Source of the DNA: BOG-908 sp965198855
GTDB taxonomy: Bacteria; Pseudomonadota; Alphaproteobacteria; Acetobacterales; Acetobacteraceae
Assembly (NCBI GenBank): GCA_965198855.1
Contig: CBDAPZ010000001.1
Span: forward strand, 2,852,001-2,916,000
DNA length: 64,000 nucleotides
Direction: 5' to 3'
The notes beneath the pieces are model-generated. The model searched no databases, was not told the origin of the DNA, and saw only the letters and a list, made by a program, of their open reading frames with translations. Positions 56,394-64,000 of the stretch are shown piece by piece; the stretch's first letter is position 1, and the number at the start of each line of letters is the position of its first letter. The translations under genes were made by a program, and so were the position numbers.

Positions 56394-56512
56394 GCCTTCC
56401 TTCTGCGACTGTTTAGCCACAACCGCACTGCATGGCGTTTGCCGGGCAGCTGCATGACGCTTTTATTCAAGCGCAACGCCATGCATGCGCCATTCTGCGT
56501 GTGGGGGGCGGC

Positions 56513-56540
56513 GGGCGCTACTGCTTACGCAGTAGCGCCC
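56513..56540. terminator. 12-bp hairpin overlapping the end of choV
   Basis: GGGCGCTACTGC pairs exactly with GCAGTAGCGCCC around TTAC. The choV stop TAG is within the right-hand transcript arm (56518-56520 on the plus strand). It may end the choX-choW-choV transcript, though no U-run follows on that strand. Confidence 0.5.
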
Positions 56541-57696
56541 GATATATCTCTTCGTCGCCGCACAGCCCGGCGAGGCGGCCCATTTGGTCCACCAGCACGA
56601 TCGGATGCGGTGTCTGCCGTTTGAGTGCGATGGCGGCACGAAGTTTCATTTCCGCAGGTGCCACGATCACATCGCCCCACTCGATCGGAGCTGCCTCGGT
56701 GTTTTCCGTATGGTGGGCCATGCGGCAATCCGCGTCGCCGCGCATCACGCGTATGGGGCGGCGTTCGGCATCGAGTTCCAGCCGCACGTCGCCGTAGCCG
56801 TCGATCAGCAGCATGCTGCCGTCGCGGCTGAGGCTCTCACCCGGGCGCATCACGGAGTGGCCACGCAGCACGTTCAGCGGGTTCATGTGCTTGACGAATT
56901 CTTCCACATAGGCGTCCGCCGGCCGCAACAGGATATCTTCCGCAGTGCCGAACTGTACGATACGGCCGCCTTCGAGGATGGCGATGCGGTTGCCGATCTT
57001 GAGCGCCTCGTCGAGATCGTGGCTGACGAACAGGATGGTTTTATGCAGGCGCGATTGCAGCTCCAGCAGTTCGTCCTGCAGCTTTCCGCGGATAAGCGGG
57101 TCGAGTGCGGAGAATGGTTCGTCCATCAGCAGGATATCGGCATCGGTCGCAAACGCGCGTGCAAGGCCGACGCGTTGCTGCATGCCGCCGGAGAGTTCGT
57201 GGGCGAATTTGCCGGCCCATTTCGAGAGGCCCACCATCTCGAGTTTTTCGTCGACGATGGCGGTGCGTTCGGCTTGCGGCATGCCGCGGATTTCGAGGCC
57301 GAACTCCACGTTCTGCCGCACCGTGCGCCACGGCAGCAGGGCGAATTGCTGGAACACGGTTGAGACCGTGCGCAGGCGCAGGTCACGCAGGATTTTGTCG
57401 TCGCAGACCGTCACATCAACGAGCTGGCCTGCATGTTCGACCAGCACGGCGCCGCGGGTGACCTTGTTGAGCCGGTTGACGGCACGCAGGATTGTGGATT
57501 TGCCTGAGCCGGAGAGGCCCATCAGCACGCATATCTCGCCGCGCTGCACGCTGAGATCGATGCCGGCGGCACCCAGCACACAGCCGGTGCGTGCCGCTAT
57601 TTCGTCGCGGGTGGCGCCGGCATCGATCAGCTTTACCGCCTCGGGCGTCTTCTTGCCGAAGACGATGTCCACCTTCCTGAATTCGACGGCGGGCAT
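56518..57696 (-). CDS. choV: Choline ABC transporter ATP-binding protein
   Basis: The protein has 392 residues. The ABC domain (1-275) has Walker A GLSGSGKSTILR, signature LSGGMQQRVGLARA and Walker B DADILLMDEPFSALDPL. A CBS region (about 290-392, with PHPIVLVDQMGRLAGLCG) follows, as in ProV/ChoV/OpuA-type importers. The N-terminal extension EFRKVDIVFGKKTPEAVKL is typical. It powers choline or betaine import. It overlaps the permease gene (TGATG), the last of three. Confidence 0.93.
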   Translation of the reverse strand: MPAVEFRKVDIVFGKKTPEAVKLIDAGATRDEIAARTGCVLGAAGIDLSVQRGEICVLMGLSGSGKSTILRAVNRLNKVTRGAVLVEHAGQLVDVTVCDDKILRDLRLRTVSTVFQQFALLPWRTVRQNVEFGLEIRGMPQAERTAIVDEKLEMVGLSKWAGKFAHELSGGMQQRVGLARAFATDADILLMDEPFSALDPLIRGKLQDELLELQSRLHKTILFVSHDLDEALKIGNRIAILEGGRIVQFGTAEDILLRPADAYVEEFVKHMNPLNVLRGHSVMRPGESLSRDGSMLLIDGYGDVRLELDAERRPIRVMRGDADCRMAHHTENTEAAPIEWGDVIVAPAEMKLRAAIALKRQTPHPIVLVDQMGRLAGLCGDEEIYRALLRKQ

Positions 57697-58535
57697 CAGC
57701 GTCGTTCCGGCCGTTTGCAGACGCGATCGAGGATGATCGCGAGAATGACGATGGCGAGACCTGCCTCGAACCCCATCGCGACATTGACCGAGCTCAGCGC
57801 ACGCACCACGGGTTTGCCGAGCCCGTCGGCACCCACGAGGGCCGCAATCACCACCATCGAAAGGCAGAGCATGATGCATTGCGTGATGCCCGCCATGATG
57901 GTGGGCAGTGCGTACGGCAATTCCACCTTGAAGAGCAATTGCCGCTTTGTGGCACCAAATGCTTCGCCGGCCTCGCGCAGCGGCAGCGGCACCGAGGAGA
58001 TGCCCAGATGGGTGAGCCGGATCGGTGCGGGAATGGAGAAGATCACAGTGGAAATCAGGCCGGGCACCGCGCCGAGTCCGAACAGCACCAGTGTGGGGAC
58101 GAGATAGACGAAGGTGGGTATGGTCTGCATCAGATCGAGCACAGGACGCAGTATCTGGTAAAAAACCGGCCTGTGTGCAGCAGCGATACCGAGTGGAACG
58201 CCCACCGCCACGCAGATCAGGGTGGAGGAGAATACCAGCGACAAGGTTTCGATCGCTGCCTGCCAATAGCCGAGATCCAGGATCAGCAGCAGGCCGAGCA
58301 CGATGAACACGACAAGACCGATCGAGCGATGCAGCGCATAAGCACCGGCCGCAAAGACAACAATAAGGATGATAGCTGGCGGAAACAGCAGTGCTGCGGT
58401 GAGGCCTGTAATCAACCCGCCAAGCACAAGAGAAATGAAATCGAAACCGGCCTGGCCATGCGATGTGGCGAAATCGACGAGGCTTGCAATCCATGCCCCG
58501 AGAGGCAGTTTGTGATGCTCGAACCAGGCGTTCAT
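57696..58535 (-). CDS. choW: Choline ABC transporter permease
   Basis: The protein has 279 residues and about seven helices. The ABC-permease EAA loop is visible (LREAGEAFGATKRQLLFKVELPYALPTIMAG), and MNAWFEHHKLPLGAWIASLVDF is the usual start of ChoW. Residues around FPPAIILIVVFAAGAYA and LGYWQAAIETLSLVFSSTLI form the core. It works with the substrate-binding protein ChoX and the ATPase ChoV. A 60-base gap separates it from choX. Confidence 0.92.
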   Translation of the reverse strand: MNAWFEHHKLPLGAWIASLVDFATSHGQAGFDFISLVLGGLITGLTAALLFPPAIILIVVFAAGAYALHRSIGLVVFIVLGLLLILDLGYWQAAIETLSLVFSSTLICVAVGVPLGIAAAHRPVFYQILRPVLDLMQTIPTFVYLVPTLVLFGLGAVPGLISTVIFSIPAPIRLTHLGISSVPLPLREAGEAFGATKRQLLFKVELPYALPTIMAGITQCIMLCLSMVVIAALVGADGLGKPVVRALSSVNVAMGFEAGLAIVILAIILDRVCKRPERR

Positions 58536-58595
58536 GCCGATGCTGTATTCCGCAAATGATGCGAACGATGCATTATCCGGGCCATCAGAAACCGC

Positions 58596-59519
58596 TTACA
58601 GATCGAGAGAGGCTTTGACGGCCGCAAGGCCGGGTTTGCCGTCGATGGTGGTGACATTGGCGAGCCAGGCGGACCACACATCAGGATTGGCTTTCAGCCA
58701 TGCTTCCGCGGCCTCGGACGGATCTTTCCCGTCGGTGAGAATGGCATTCATCAGGCCGTTCTCGATCGGCAGCGAGAAATGCAGGTTCTTGAGCAGGGTG
58801 CCGAGATTGGGGCAGGCGGCAGAATAGCCGCTGCGCACATTGGTGAGCACCGATTCCTCACCGTTATGCGGCCCGAAGGTGTCGGTCGTATCATCTAGAT
58901 ACCTGATCTTGTATTTCTCATTCATCGGATGCGGTTCCCAGGCGAGGAACACGATCATTTTGTGGCGCCTGATGGAACGGTCGACCTCGGCGAGCATGCC
59001 CTGCTCGCTCGATTCCACGAGGTCGAAATCCGCAAGGCCGAACTTGCCGGCCTTGATCATCGAGAGGATGTTGCGATTGCCGTCATTGCCCGGCTCGATG
59101 CCGTAGATCTTGCCGGCAAGCTGGTCCTTGAATTTCGCGATATCGGCGAAGCTGTGCAGGCCGGCATCGTAGGTTTCCTGCGGCACCGCCAACGTATAGC
59201 GCGCACCGGTCAGGTTCGTGCCGATGACATCCACGACATTTCTATACGGAGCGATATCCGTCTGCTGGTTCGGCATCCAGTTGCCGAGGAACACATCGAC
59301 ATCCTTGTTTTTCAGTGACAGGAACGCGATGGGAACGGAAAGGATGTCTATCTTCGGCTGGTAGCCTAGGCCTTTGACGATGCGCGCGGCAACCGCCGTG
59401 GTGGCGGACACGTCCGTCCAGCCGATATCGGCGAAACGAACGGTCTTGCAGGTATCCGGCTCGGCGCGCGCCTGTGCGCCCACGACGATGAACAGACATG
59501 CCAGGAACCAAGCGCGCAT
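58596..59519 (-). CDS. choX: Choline ABC transporter substrate-binding protein
   Basis: The protein has 307 residues. The signal peptide MRAWFLACLFIVVGAQARA is cleaved near Ala19/Glu20. The mature protein is an OpuAC-type fold: CKTVRFADIGWTDVSATTAV near the N-terminus, DVDVFLGNWMPNQQ, GNDGNRNIL, FLAWEPHPMNEKYKIRYL. The family binds choline with an aromatic cage in the periplasm. ATG at 59519 has GGAG 6 bases upstream; ATG at 59537 overlaps an operator-like dyad. It is divergent from the BetI-BetB gene. Confidence 0.93.
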   Translation of the reverse strand: MRAWFLACLFIVVGAQARAEPDTCKTVRFADIGWTDVSATTAVAARIVKGLGYQPKIDILSVPIAFLSLKNKDVDVFLGNWMPNQQTDIAPYRNVVDVIGTNLTGARYTLAVPQETYDAGLHSFADIAKFKDQLAGKIYGIEPGNDGNRNILSMIKAGKFGLADFDLVESSEQGMLAEVDRSIRRHKMIVFLAWEPHPMNEKYKIRYLDDTTDTFGPHNGEESVLTNVRSGYSAACPNLGTLLKNLHFSLPIENGLMNAILTDGKDPSEAAEAWLKANPDVWSAWLANVTTIDGKPGLAAVKASLDL

Positions 59520-59536
59520 CCCGATCTCCAGCTGCA

Positions 59537-59552
59537 TTGATCAGCCATTCAA
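59537..59552. promoter_or_regulatory. BetI-type operator candidate 1
   Basis: TTGATCAGCCATTCAA: half-sites TTGA and TCAA eight bases apart, 17 bases upstream of the choX start. It matches the second site (59626-59641) at TTGATC, at the C of position 10 and at TTCAA. Confidence 0.55.
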
Positions 59553-59625
59553 TACAGCTTTCCACCGCATTGTCACGGTTTTTCGACGGCACCAAGCGCC
59601 GCTTGGCGTTGGCTGATGATTGAGG

Positions 59626-59641
59626 TTGATCGCGCGTTCAA
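59626..59641. promoter_or_regulatory. BetI-type operator candidate 2
   Basis: TTGATCGCGCGTTCAA is palindromic at 14 of 16 positions. It lies 40 bases before the chosen betI-betB start at 59682, which is one reason to reject the earlier ATG at 59616. A 15-bp palindrome (CCAAGCG C CGCTTGG, 59592-59606) lies between the two sites. Confidence 0.6.
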
Positions 59642-59681
59642 TCCGCCTATGCTGGCCCTCATCTGCAGCGGGACACGGCGC

Positions 59682-61748
59682 ATGGCGAAACCTGAACGCG
59701 AGGATGGGCGCAAAAGCCAGTTGATCGAGGCAACCATCGCAACGATCGCGGAAGTGGGTTATTCGGCAACCACCCTGGCGCTGATCGGGCAACGCGCCGG
59801 CGTATCGACCGGGCTGGTCGCCCATTATTTCGAGGACAAGAACGGACTGATCGAGGCCACGTTGCGCAGCCTCGGGCGACGTCTGTCGCAGGTCACCGCG
59901 CAGCGCCTGCGCGATGCCGCCACGCCGCGTGCACGCGTGCAGGCGGTGATCGACGCGACGCTGGCCGCGAGCGAGTTCGAACGGCAGACGAGCACGGTGT
60001 GGCTCGCCTTCTGGGGCGAGGCGCTGCACAGCAAACCGTTGCGCCGCATCCAGCGCGTGTATCAGCGCCGCAGCCTCTCCAGCCTGTCGAATGCGCTGCA
60101 ATCGCTGATGCCGGCCGGGCAGGCAAAGGCGTTCGCCATCTCGATCGCCGCGATGATCGACGGATTATGGTTGCGCGCGACACTCTCCGGCGCGCGCGAG
60201 ATCGATGCCCATGCCGCACGCCGGATCGTCGGCGACTATGTCGATGCCACCTTGGTTGCAAAGAAAGGCGTGTCACCTGCGCCGGCAGAGAACGGCGTGC
60301 GGCGCTGCCATATCGGCGGCCGTTACCACAGCACCGAGGATGGGCGACGCTTCGCCAGCATCAATCCCGCTACCGGCGAGACGCTGGCGGAGATCGAGAT
60401 CTCCGGTCCGGCAGAGGTGGAGGCCGCAGTGCGCGCCGCGCAATCCGGGCAGGTAGTGTGGGCTGCGATGACGGGTGCCGAGCGTGGCCGCGTGCTGCGC
60501 CAGGTGGCCGATTTGCTGCGGGAGCGGAACGACGAACTGGCCCTGCTGGAAACCCGCGATACCGGCAAGCCGATCCAGGAGACCTCTGTCGTCGACGTGG
60601 TATCGGGGGCCGAGTGTTTCGAGTATTTTGCAGGCCTGGCAGGGGCCATTGCCGGCGAACAGGTCGATCTCGGGCCATCCGCTTTCGGCTATACGCGGCG
60701 TGAACCGCTCGGGATCGTGGCAGGCATCGGCGCCTGGAACTACCCGCTGCAGATCGCGTGCTGGAAGAGTGCACCGGCGTTGGCATGCGGCAATGCGATG
60801 ATCTTCAAGCCGGCCGAACTCACGCCGCTGACAGCACTCAAGCTCGCAGAGATCATGACCGAAGCAGGCGTGCCCGACGGCGTGTTCAACGTGCTGCAAG
60901 GGGCGGCGGAGACGGGTCGGATGCTGTCCCGCCATCCAGCGATCCGCAAGATCTCGCTGACCGGCGAGGTCGGCACCGGCCGTGCGGTGATGCGCGATGC
61001 GGCGGATACGCTGAAATACGTGACGCTGGAACTGGGCGGAAAGTCACCGCTGATCGTGTTCGAGGATGCCGATCTGGAGCAGGCGGTCTCGGGCGCGCTG
61101 CTGGCGAATTTCTATTCTGCCGGCGAGGTCTGTTCCAACGGCACACGCGTGTTCGTGCATCGCGATGTGCGGGCGCGCTTCCTCGAGATGCTGCAGGAAC
61201 GGGTGGCAAAGATGCGCATCGGCGATCCGCTCGATCCCGCGACGCAGGTCGGCGCGCTGATCTCCGAAGCGCATATGCACAAAGTGCTCGGCTATATCGA
61301 CATCGGCAGGAAGGAAGGTGCGCGCCTTCTCTGCGGCGGCCATCGCGTGACCGATAGTGCCTGTGCGAACGGGTATTTCGTAGCGCCCGCCATCTTCGAT
61401 GGCTGCGGCGACACCATGCGTATCGTCAAGGAAGAGATTTTCGGGCCGGTGATGGCGGTGCTCGAATTCTCCGACGAGATCGAGGTGATCACGCGCGCGA
61501 ATGCCACGGAGTTCGGCCTATCTGCCGGTGTGTTCACCCGCGACCTTGCACGCGCGCATCGCGTGATCGCGTTACTGCAGGCCGGCACATGCTGGATCAA
61601 CCACTATAACATCACGCCGATCGCGCTGCCGTTCGGTGGCACGAAGCAATCCGGACTGGGGCGTGAGAACGGCCGTGCGGCTATCGAGCATTATACCCAG
61701 ATCAAGAGCGTCTATGTAAATCTAGGCGAGGTCGAGGCGCCGTATTGA
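59682..61748 (+). CDS. Fusion of BetI repressor and betaine-aldehyde dehydrogenase BetB
   Basis: One open frame of 688 residues carries two whole proteins. Residues 1-193 are BetI (TetR family): QLIEATIATIAEVGYSATTL, then the HTH GQRAGVSTGLVAHYFEDKNG, and WLAFWGEAL and IDGLWLRATLSG of the choline-sensing part. A short linker (194-206, ending SPAPAENGV) leads to BetB (207-688): INPATGETLAEIEI, GAWNYPLQIACWKSAPALACG, catalytic Glu450 in LELGGKSP, Cys484 in AGEVCSNGT and PFGGTKQSGLGREN. No stop or convincing internal ribosome site separates them. BetI senses choline; BetB makes glycine betaine from betaine aldehyde with NAD+. The ATG at 59682 is chosen; 59616 is possible. Followed by betA with a TGATG overlap. 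Confidence 0.9.
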   Translation: MAKPEREDGRKSQLIEATIATIAEVGYSATTLALIGQRAGVSTGLVAHYFEDKNGLIEATLRSLGRRLSQVTAQRLRDAATPRARVQAVIDATLAASEFERQTSTVWLAFWGEALHSKPLRRIQRVYQRRSLSSLSNALQSLMPAGQAKAFAISIAAMIDGLWLRATLSGAREIDAHAARRIVGDYVDATLVAKKGVSPAPAENGVRRCHIGGRYHSTEDGRRFASINPATGETLAEIEISGPAEVEAAVRAAQSGQVVWAAMTGAERGRVLRQVADLLRERNDELALLETRDTGKPIQETSVVDVVSGAECFEYFAGLAGAIAGEQVDLGPSAFGYTRREPLGIVAGIGAWNYPLQIACWKSAPALACGNAMIFKPAELTPLTALKLAEIMTEAGVPDGVFNVLQGAAETGRMLSRHPAIRKISLTGEVGTGRAVMRDAADTLKYVTLELGGKSPLIVFEDADLEQAVSGALLANFYSAGEVCSNGTRVFVHRDVRARFLEMLQERVAKMRIGDPLDPATQVGALISEAHMHKVLGYIDIGRKEGARLLCGGHRVTDSACANGYFVAPAIFDGCGDTMRIVKEEIFGPVMAVLEFSDEIEVITRANATEFGLSAGVFTRDLARAHRVIALLQAGTCWINHYNITPIALPFGGTKQSGLGRENGRAAIEHYTQIKSVYVNLGEVEAPY

Positions 61749-63415
61749 TGGCCGAACAGCCTGAGATCTTCGATTATGTAATCATCGGCGCGGGCTCCGC
61801 CGGATGTGTGCTGGCGGACAGGCTGAGCGCTGACGGCACATCGACCGTGCTGGTCCTGGAACGCGGCGGCAGCGACCGGTCGGTGTTGATACAGATGCCG
61901 AGCGCACTCTCCATTCCGATGAACATGCAAAAATATAATTGGGGTTATGAGAGCGAGCCGGAGGAGAATCTCGGTGGCCGGCGGATCAACTGCCCACGCG
62001 GAAAAGTGCTGGGTGGATCGTCATCCATCAATGGCCTGGTCTATATCCGCGGGAATGCTCTGGATTACGAAACCTGGGAGCAGATGGGTGCCCGCGGCTG
62101 GGGCTACCGTCATGTGCTACCGTATTTCAAGCGCGCAGAAGGCCGTGCAGAAGGCGGCGATGCCTATCGTGGTGCCGATGGTCCGCTGAAAACATCCTGC
62201 GGCAAGCTTAACAATCCACTTTATCATGCATTCATCGAGGCGGCGCAACAGGCTGGCTATGCGGCGACGGAGGATGTGAACGGCTACCGCCAGGAAGGTT
62301 TCGGGCGGATGGACATGACGGTGTTCCACGGCCGCCGCTGGAGTGCTGCCAATGCTTATCTGCGCCCGGCGATGCGCCGAAAAAACCTGTTCTTGGTGAC
62401 GGGCGCTGCAGTGTCGCGCATCGCATTCGAAGGCCGGCGTGCCTGCGGCGTAAAGTATCGTGTAGGACGCAGAGAGGTTCTGGCGAAGGCACGGCGGGAA
62501 GTGATCCTCGCCGGCGGCGCGATCAACTCGCCGCAATTACTGAAATTGTCGGGTATCGGCCCGGCAGCAGAGTTGCGCGCGCTCGGGATCGACATCGTTC
62601 GTGAACTGCGCGGCGTCGGCGAGAACTTGCAGGATCACCTGGAATTCTATTTCCAGGTGGCCGTCCGGCAGCCGATCACCTTGTTCTCGTCGCAAGGCAT
62701 CTTGCAGAAGGGGTTGATCGGACTGCGATGGCTCCTGCGGCGCGATGGGCTGGGGGCTACCAACCACTTTGAAAGCTGCGGTTTCATTCGGAGCAAAGCC
62801 GGCATCCGCTATCCGGACATACAATATCATTTCCTGCCGCTGGCGATCTCCTATGATGGGCGCGCATTGGCGACAGAGCACGGCATGCAAGCCCATGTCG
62901 GCCCGATGCGATCACGCAGCCGCGGCTGGGTTCGTCTCGCCTCGGCTGATCCCACGGCAGCGCCGCGCATAAAATTCAATTACATGTCGGACGCGCAAGA
63001 TTGGGAAGAGATGCGCGCCTGTGTTCGCCTCACGCGCGAGATCTTCGGGCAGCAGGCGTTCGAGGCGTATCGCGGCCGTGAAATACAGCCGGGTGCGACG
63101 GTCACGAGTGACGCGGCGATCGATGATTTCATTCGCGAAAAGGTGGAGAGTGCGTATCACCCGACGGGCACCTGCCGCATGGGCTCGCCGGATGATCCGA
63201 TGTGCGTGGTCGATCCCGCGTTGCGCGTGATCGGCGTGGAAGGCCTGAGGGTTGTCGATTCTTCGGTGATGCCGGTGATCACCAACGGCAATCTCAATGC
63301 GCCCACGATCATGCTCGCCGAAAAAGCTGCCGATGCGATACGGGGGATTGCGTTTCTTGCGCCCTCGAATGCGCCCTACGACGTGGCTGAAAATTGGGAA
63401 ACGGAACAGCGTTGA
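61748..63415 (+). CDS. betA: Choline dehydrogenase
   Basis: The protein has 555 residues and belongs to the GMC flavoenzymes. The FAD-binding start FDYVIIGAGSAGCVLADRLS is followed by RGKVLGGSSSINGLVYIRGN, the second signature GAINSPQLLKLSGIGPA near 257 and the catalytic region SAYHPTGTCRMG (His) with a final NGNLNAPTIMLAEKAAD. It oxidises choline to betaine aldehyde at the membrane. It starts in the stop of the betI-betB gene (TGATG), so the enzymes of both oxidation steps are made together. Confidence 0.95.
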   Translation: MAEQPEIFDYVIIGAGSAGCVLADRLSADGTSTVLVLERGGSDRSVLIQMPSALSIPMNMQKYNWGYESEPEENLGGRRINCPRGKVLGGSSSINGLVYIRGNALDYETWEQMGARGWGYRHVLPYFKRAEGRAEGGDAYRGADGPLKTSCGKLNNPLYHAFIEAAQQAGYAATEDVNGYRQEGFGRMDMTVFHGRRWSAANAYLRPAMRRKNLFLVTGAAVSRIAFEGRRACGVKYRVGRREVLAKARREVILAGGAINSPQLLKLSGIGPAAELRALGIDIVRELRGVGENLQDHLEFYFQVAVRQPITLFSSQGILQKGLIGLRWLLRRDGLGATNHFESCGFIRSKAGIRYPDIQYHFLPLAISYDGRALATEHGMQAHVGPMRSRSRGWVRLASADPTAAPRIKFNYMSDAQDWEEMRACVRLTREIFGQQAFEAYRGREIQPGATVTSDAAIDDFIREKVESAYHPTGTCRMGSPDDPMCVVDPALRVIGVEGLRVVDSSVMPVITNGNLNAPTIMLAEKAADAIRGIAFLAPSNAPYDVAENWETEQR

Positions 63416-63450
63416 GCCAAGGATGTTCTTTCCTCAACTAAGAAGACCCC

Positions 63451-64000
63451 TCAATGCAGGGGCCAAAAATAAGCGATCAAGGGTACACCGCTGACGATCA
63501 CCAGCAAGGAAAGCGGCGCCCCCAGCCGCGCATAATCGCCAAAACGATAACCGCCCGGGCCCATCACCAACGTGCTGCATTGATGGCCAAGCGGCGTGAG
63601 GAAATCGCACGCAGCCCCAAGTCCCACGGCGATCAGAAACGGATCCGGCGCAAACCCCAACTGGCGCGCCAGGCTGGCCGCGATCGGGCCCATGATCAGC
63701 ACCGTGGGTGCCGCCTGCAGCATGGGTGCTGCCAGCATCGTCAGCACCAGCATGACGCCTAGCACTACAATTCCGGGCAGTCCGTGCACCAGATGCAGCA
63801 TCCAGCCGGCAATCAGCTTGGTGCCGCCGGTGTCGGTGATGGTTCGGGTGACGGGGATCAGCGCGCCCAGCATGATCAGCAGATGCCATTCCACGGCCTC
63901 GTAGGCTTCGTGCATGGTCATGACACGCAGCAGGAGCAGGAGCGTTGCGGCACCGAAGAAGGCGATGCCGACGCTTGTCACATGGGCGGCGACCAGGCCC
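63451..64000 (-). CDS. SLC13/DASS-type permease, N-terminal part outside window
   Basis: Only the last 183 or so residues are visible, and the frame runs off the right edge. Segments include HLLIMLGALIPVTRTITDTGG (a helix ending at the second ion motif), VLTMLAAPMLQAAPTVLIMGP and GAACDFLTPLGHQCSTLVMGPGG. These match the C-terminal half of SLC13-family anion/sodium symporters with SNT-like loops. The substrate (dicarboxylate, sulfate) is not known. It is convergent with betA. Confidence 0.85.
   Translation of the reverse strand, partial: GLVAAHVTSVGIAFFGAATLLLLLRVMTMHEAYEAVEWHLLIMLGALIPVTRTITDTGGTKLIAGWMLHLVHGLPGIVVLGVMLVLTMLAAPMLQAAPTVLIMGPIAASLARQLGFAPDPFLIAVGLGAACDFLTPLGHQCSTLVMGPGGYRFGDYARLGAPLSLLVIVSGVPLIAYFWPLH

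Noticed and set aside
59616..59681. Earlier ATG (59616) for the BetI-BetB gene
   Set aside because: It would put an operator-like dyad (59626-59641) inside the coding region and add 22 unrelated residues before the BetI start.
60270..60299. Internal GTG starts (60270, 60297) that would make betB a separate gene
   Set aside because: No convincing ribosome-binding site precedes either, and no stop codon ends betI before them. Reinitiation cannot be fully excluded.
1..64000. tRNA, rRNA, CRISPR array, integrase or transposase genes
   Set aside because: I looked for cloverleaf, rRNA and direct-repeat patterns and for transposase motifs and saw none that I could support.

Overview
This window is GC-rich bacterial chromosome, most likely from an alphaproteobacterium of the Acetobacteraceae (Acidocella/Acidiphilium-like). 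That placement is inferred from protein style, from the mreBCD-mrdA, ligase-associated repair and choVWX/bet gene sets, and from the AT-rich palindromic intergenic elements that recur at nine places in an otherwise GC-rich sequence. It carries about 60 protein genes, no rRNA or tRNA that I can recognise, no CRISPR array and no full insertion sequence. The first gene (ilvN) and the last (an SLC13-type permease) run off the window.

Layout. 1-3850: branched-chain amino acid synthesis (ilvN, ilvC, leuA), with a possible Leu-rich leader peptide before leuA. 3917-4497: two small glycine-zipper lipoproteins. 4632-9496: cell-shape genes mreB, mreC, mreD and mrdA (PBP2), with a DUF2442 gene inserted. 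9513-9946: an HTH antitoxin next to a broken BrnT-like toxin. 10090-12717: a VOC protein, then queA and tgt for queuosine; queA has no ordinary start codon because a repeat sits at its 5' end. 13017-14940: a tiny membrane peptide and a large multi-pass membrane protein. 15030-19922: a six-gene orphan type VI secretion spike island, all on the minus strand (vgrG, two beta-rich needle-like proteins, a DUF6931-like protein, PAAR, and a C39-like cysteine peptidase with zinc ribbons). 20110-22696: TetR regulator, carotenoid oxygenase and VC0807-like protein. 22814-26996: glmS, glmU and an epimerase. 27139-30589: peptidase and POT peptide transporter, zincin, phhB. 30631-35425: hldE with a degenerate second domain, a PPP phosphatase, and two tandem degenerate EAL paralogues. 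35823-45860: RNase E, MFS, ArsB-like permease, ComM, rhodanese, CYTH-CHAD, SixA. 45950-52548: VOC protein, then the ligase-associated DNA repair genes (helicase, exonuclease, ATP-dependent ligase) with a LysE exporter between them. 52664-56275: AAA+ ATPase with exopolysaccharide chain-length and BY-kinase-like genes. 56518-63415: choline uptake (choV, choW, choX), divergent from a single reading frame that fuses the BetI repressor to betaine-aldehyde dehydrogenase BetB, followed by betA.

How genes work together. Choline is imported by ChoXWV and oxidised by BetA and BetB to glycine betaine. The BetI part of the fusion probably controls both directions through two matching TTGA/TCAA operator-like dyads in the gap. 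QueA and Tgt act in successive tRNA-modification steps. GlmS and GlmU supply UDP-GlcNAc, and the mre genes direct its use in the wall. The peptidase/POT pair looks like a peptide uptake and hydrolysis unit.

Most notable: the BetI-BetB fusion with its operators, the compact VgrG/PAAR/C39 island, the lost nucleotidyltransferase motif in HldE, the queA start problem, and a composite terminator-like repeat with a conserved non-palindromic spacer.
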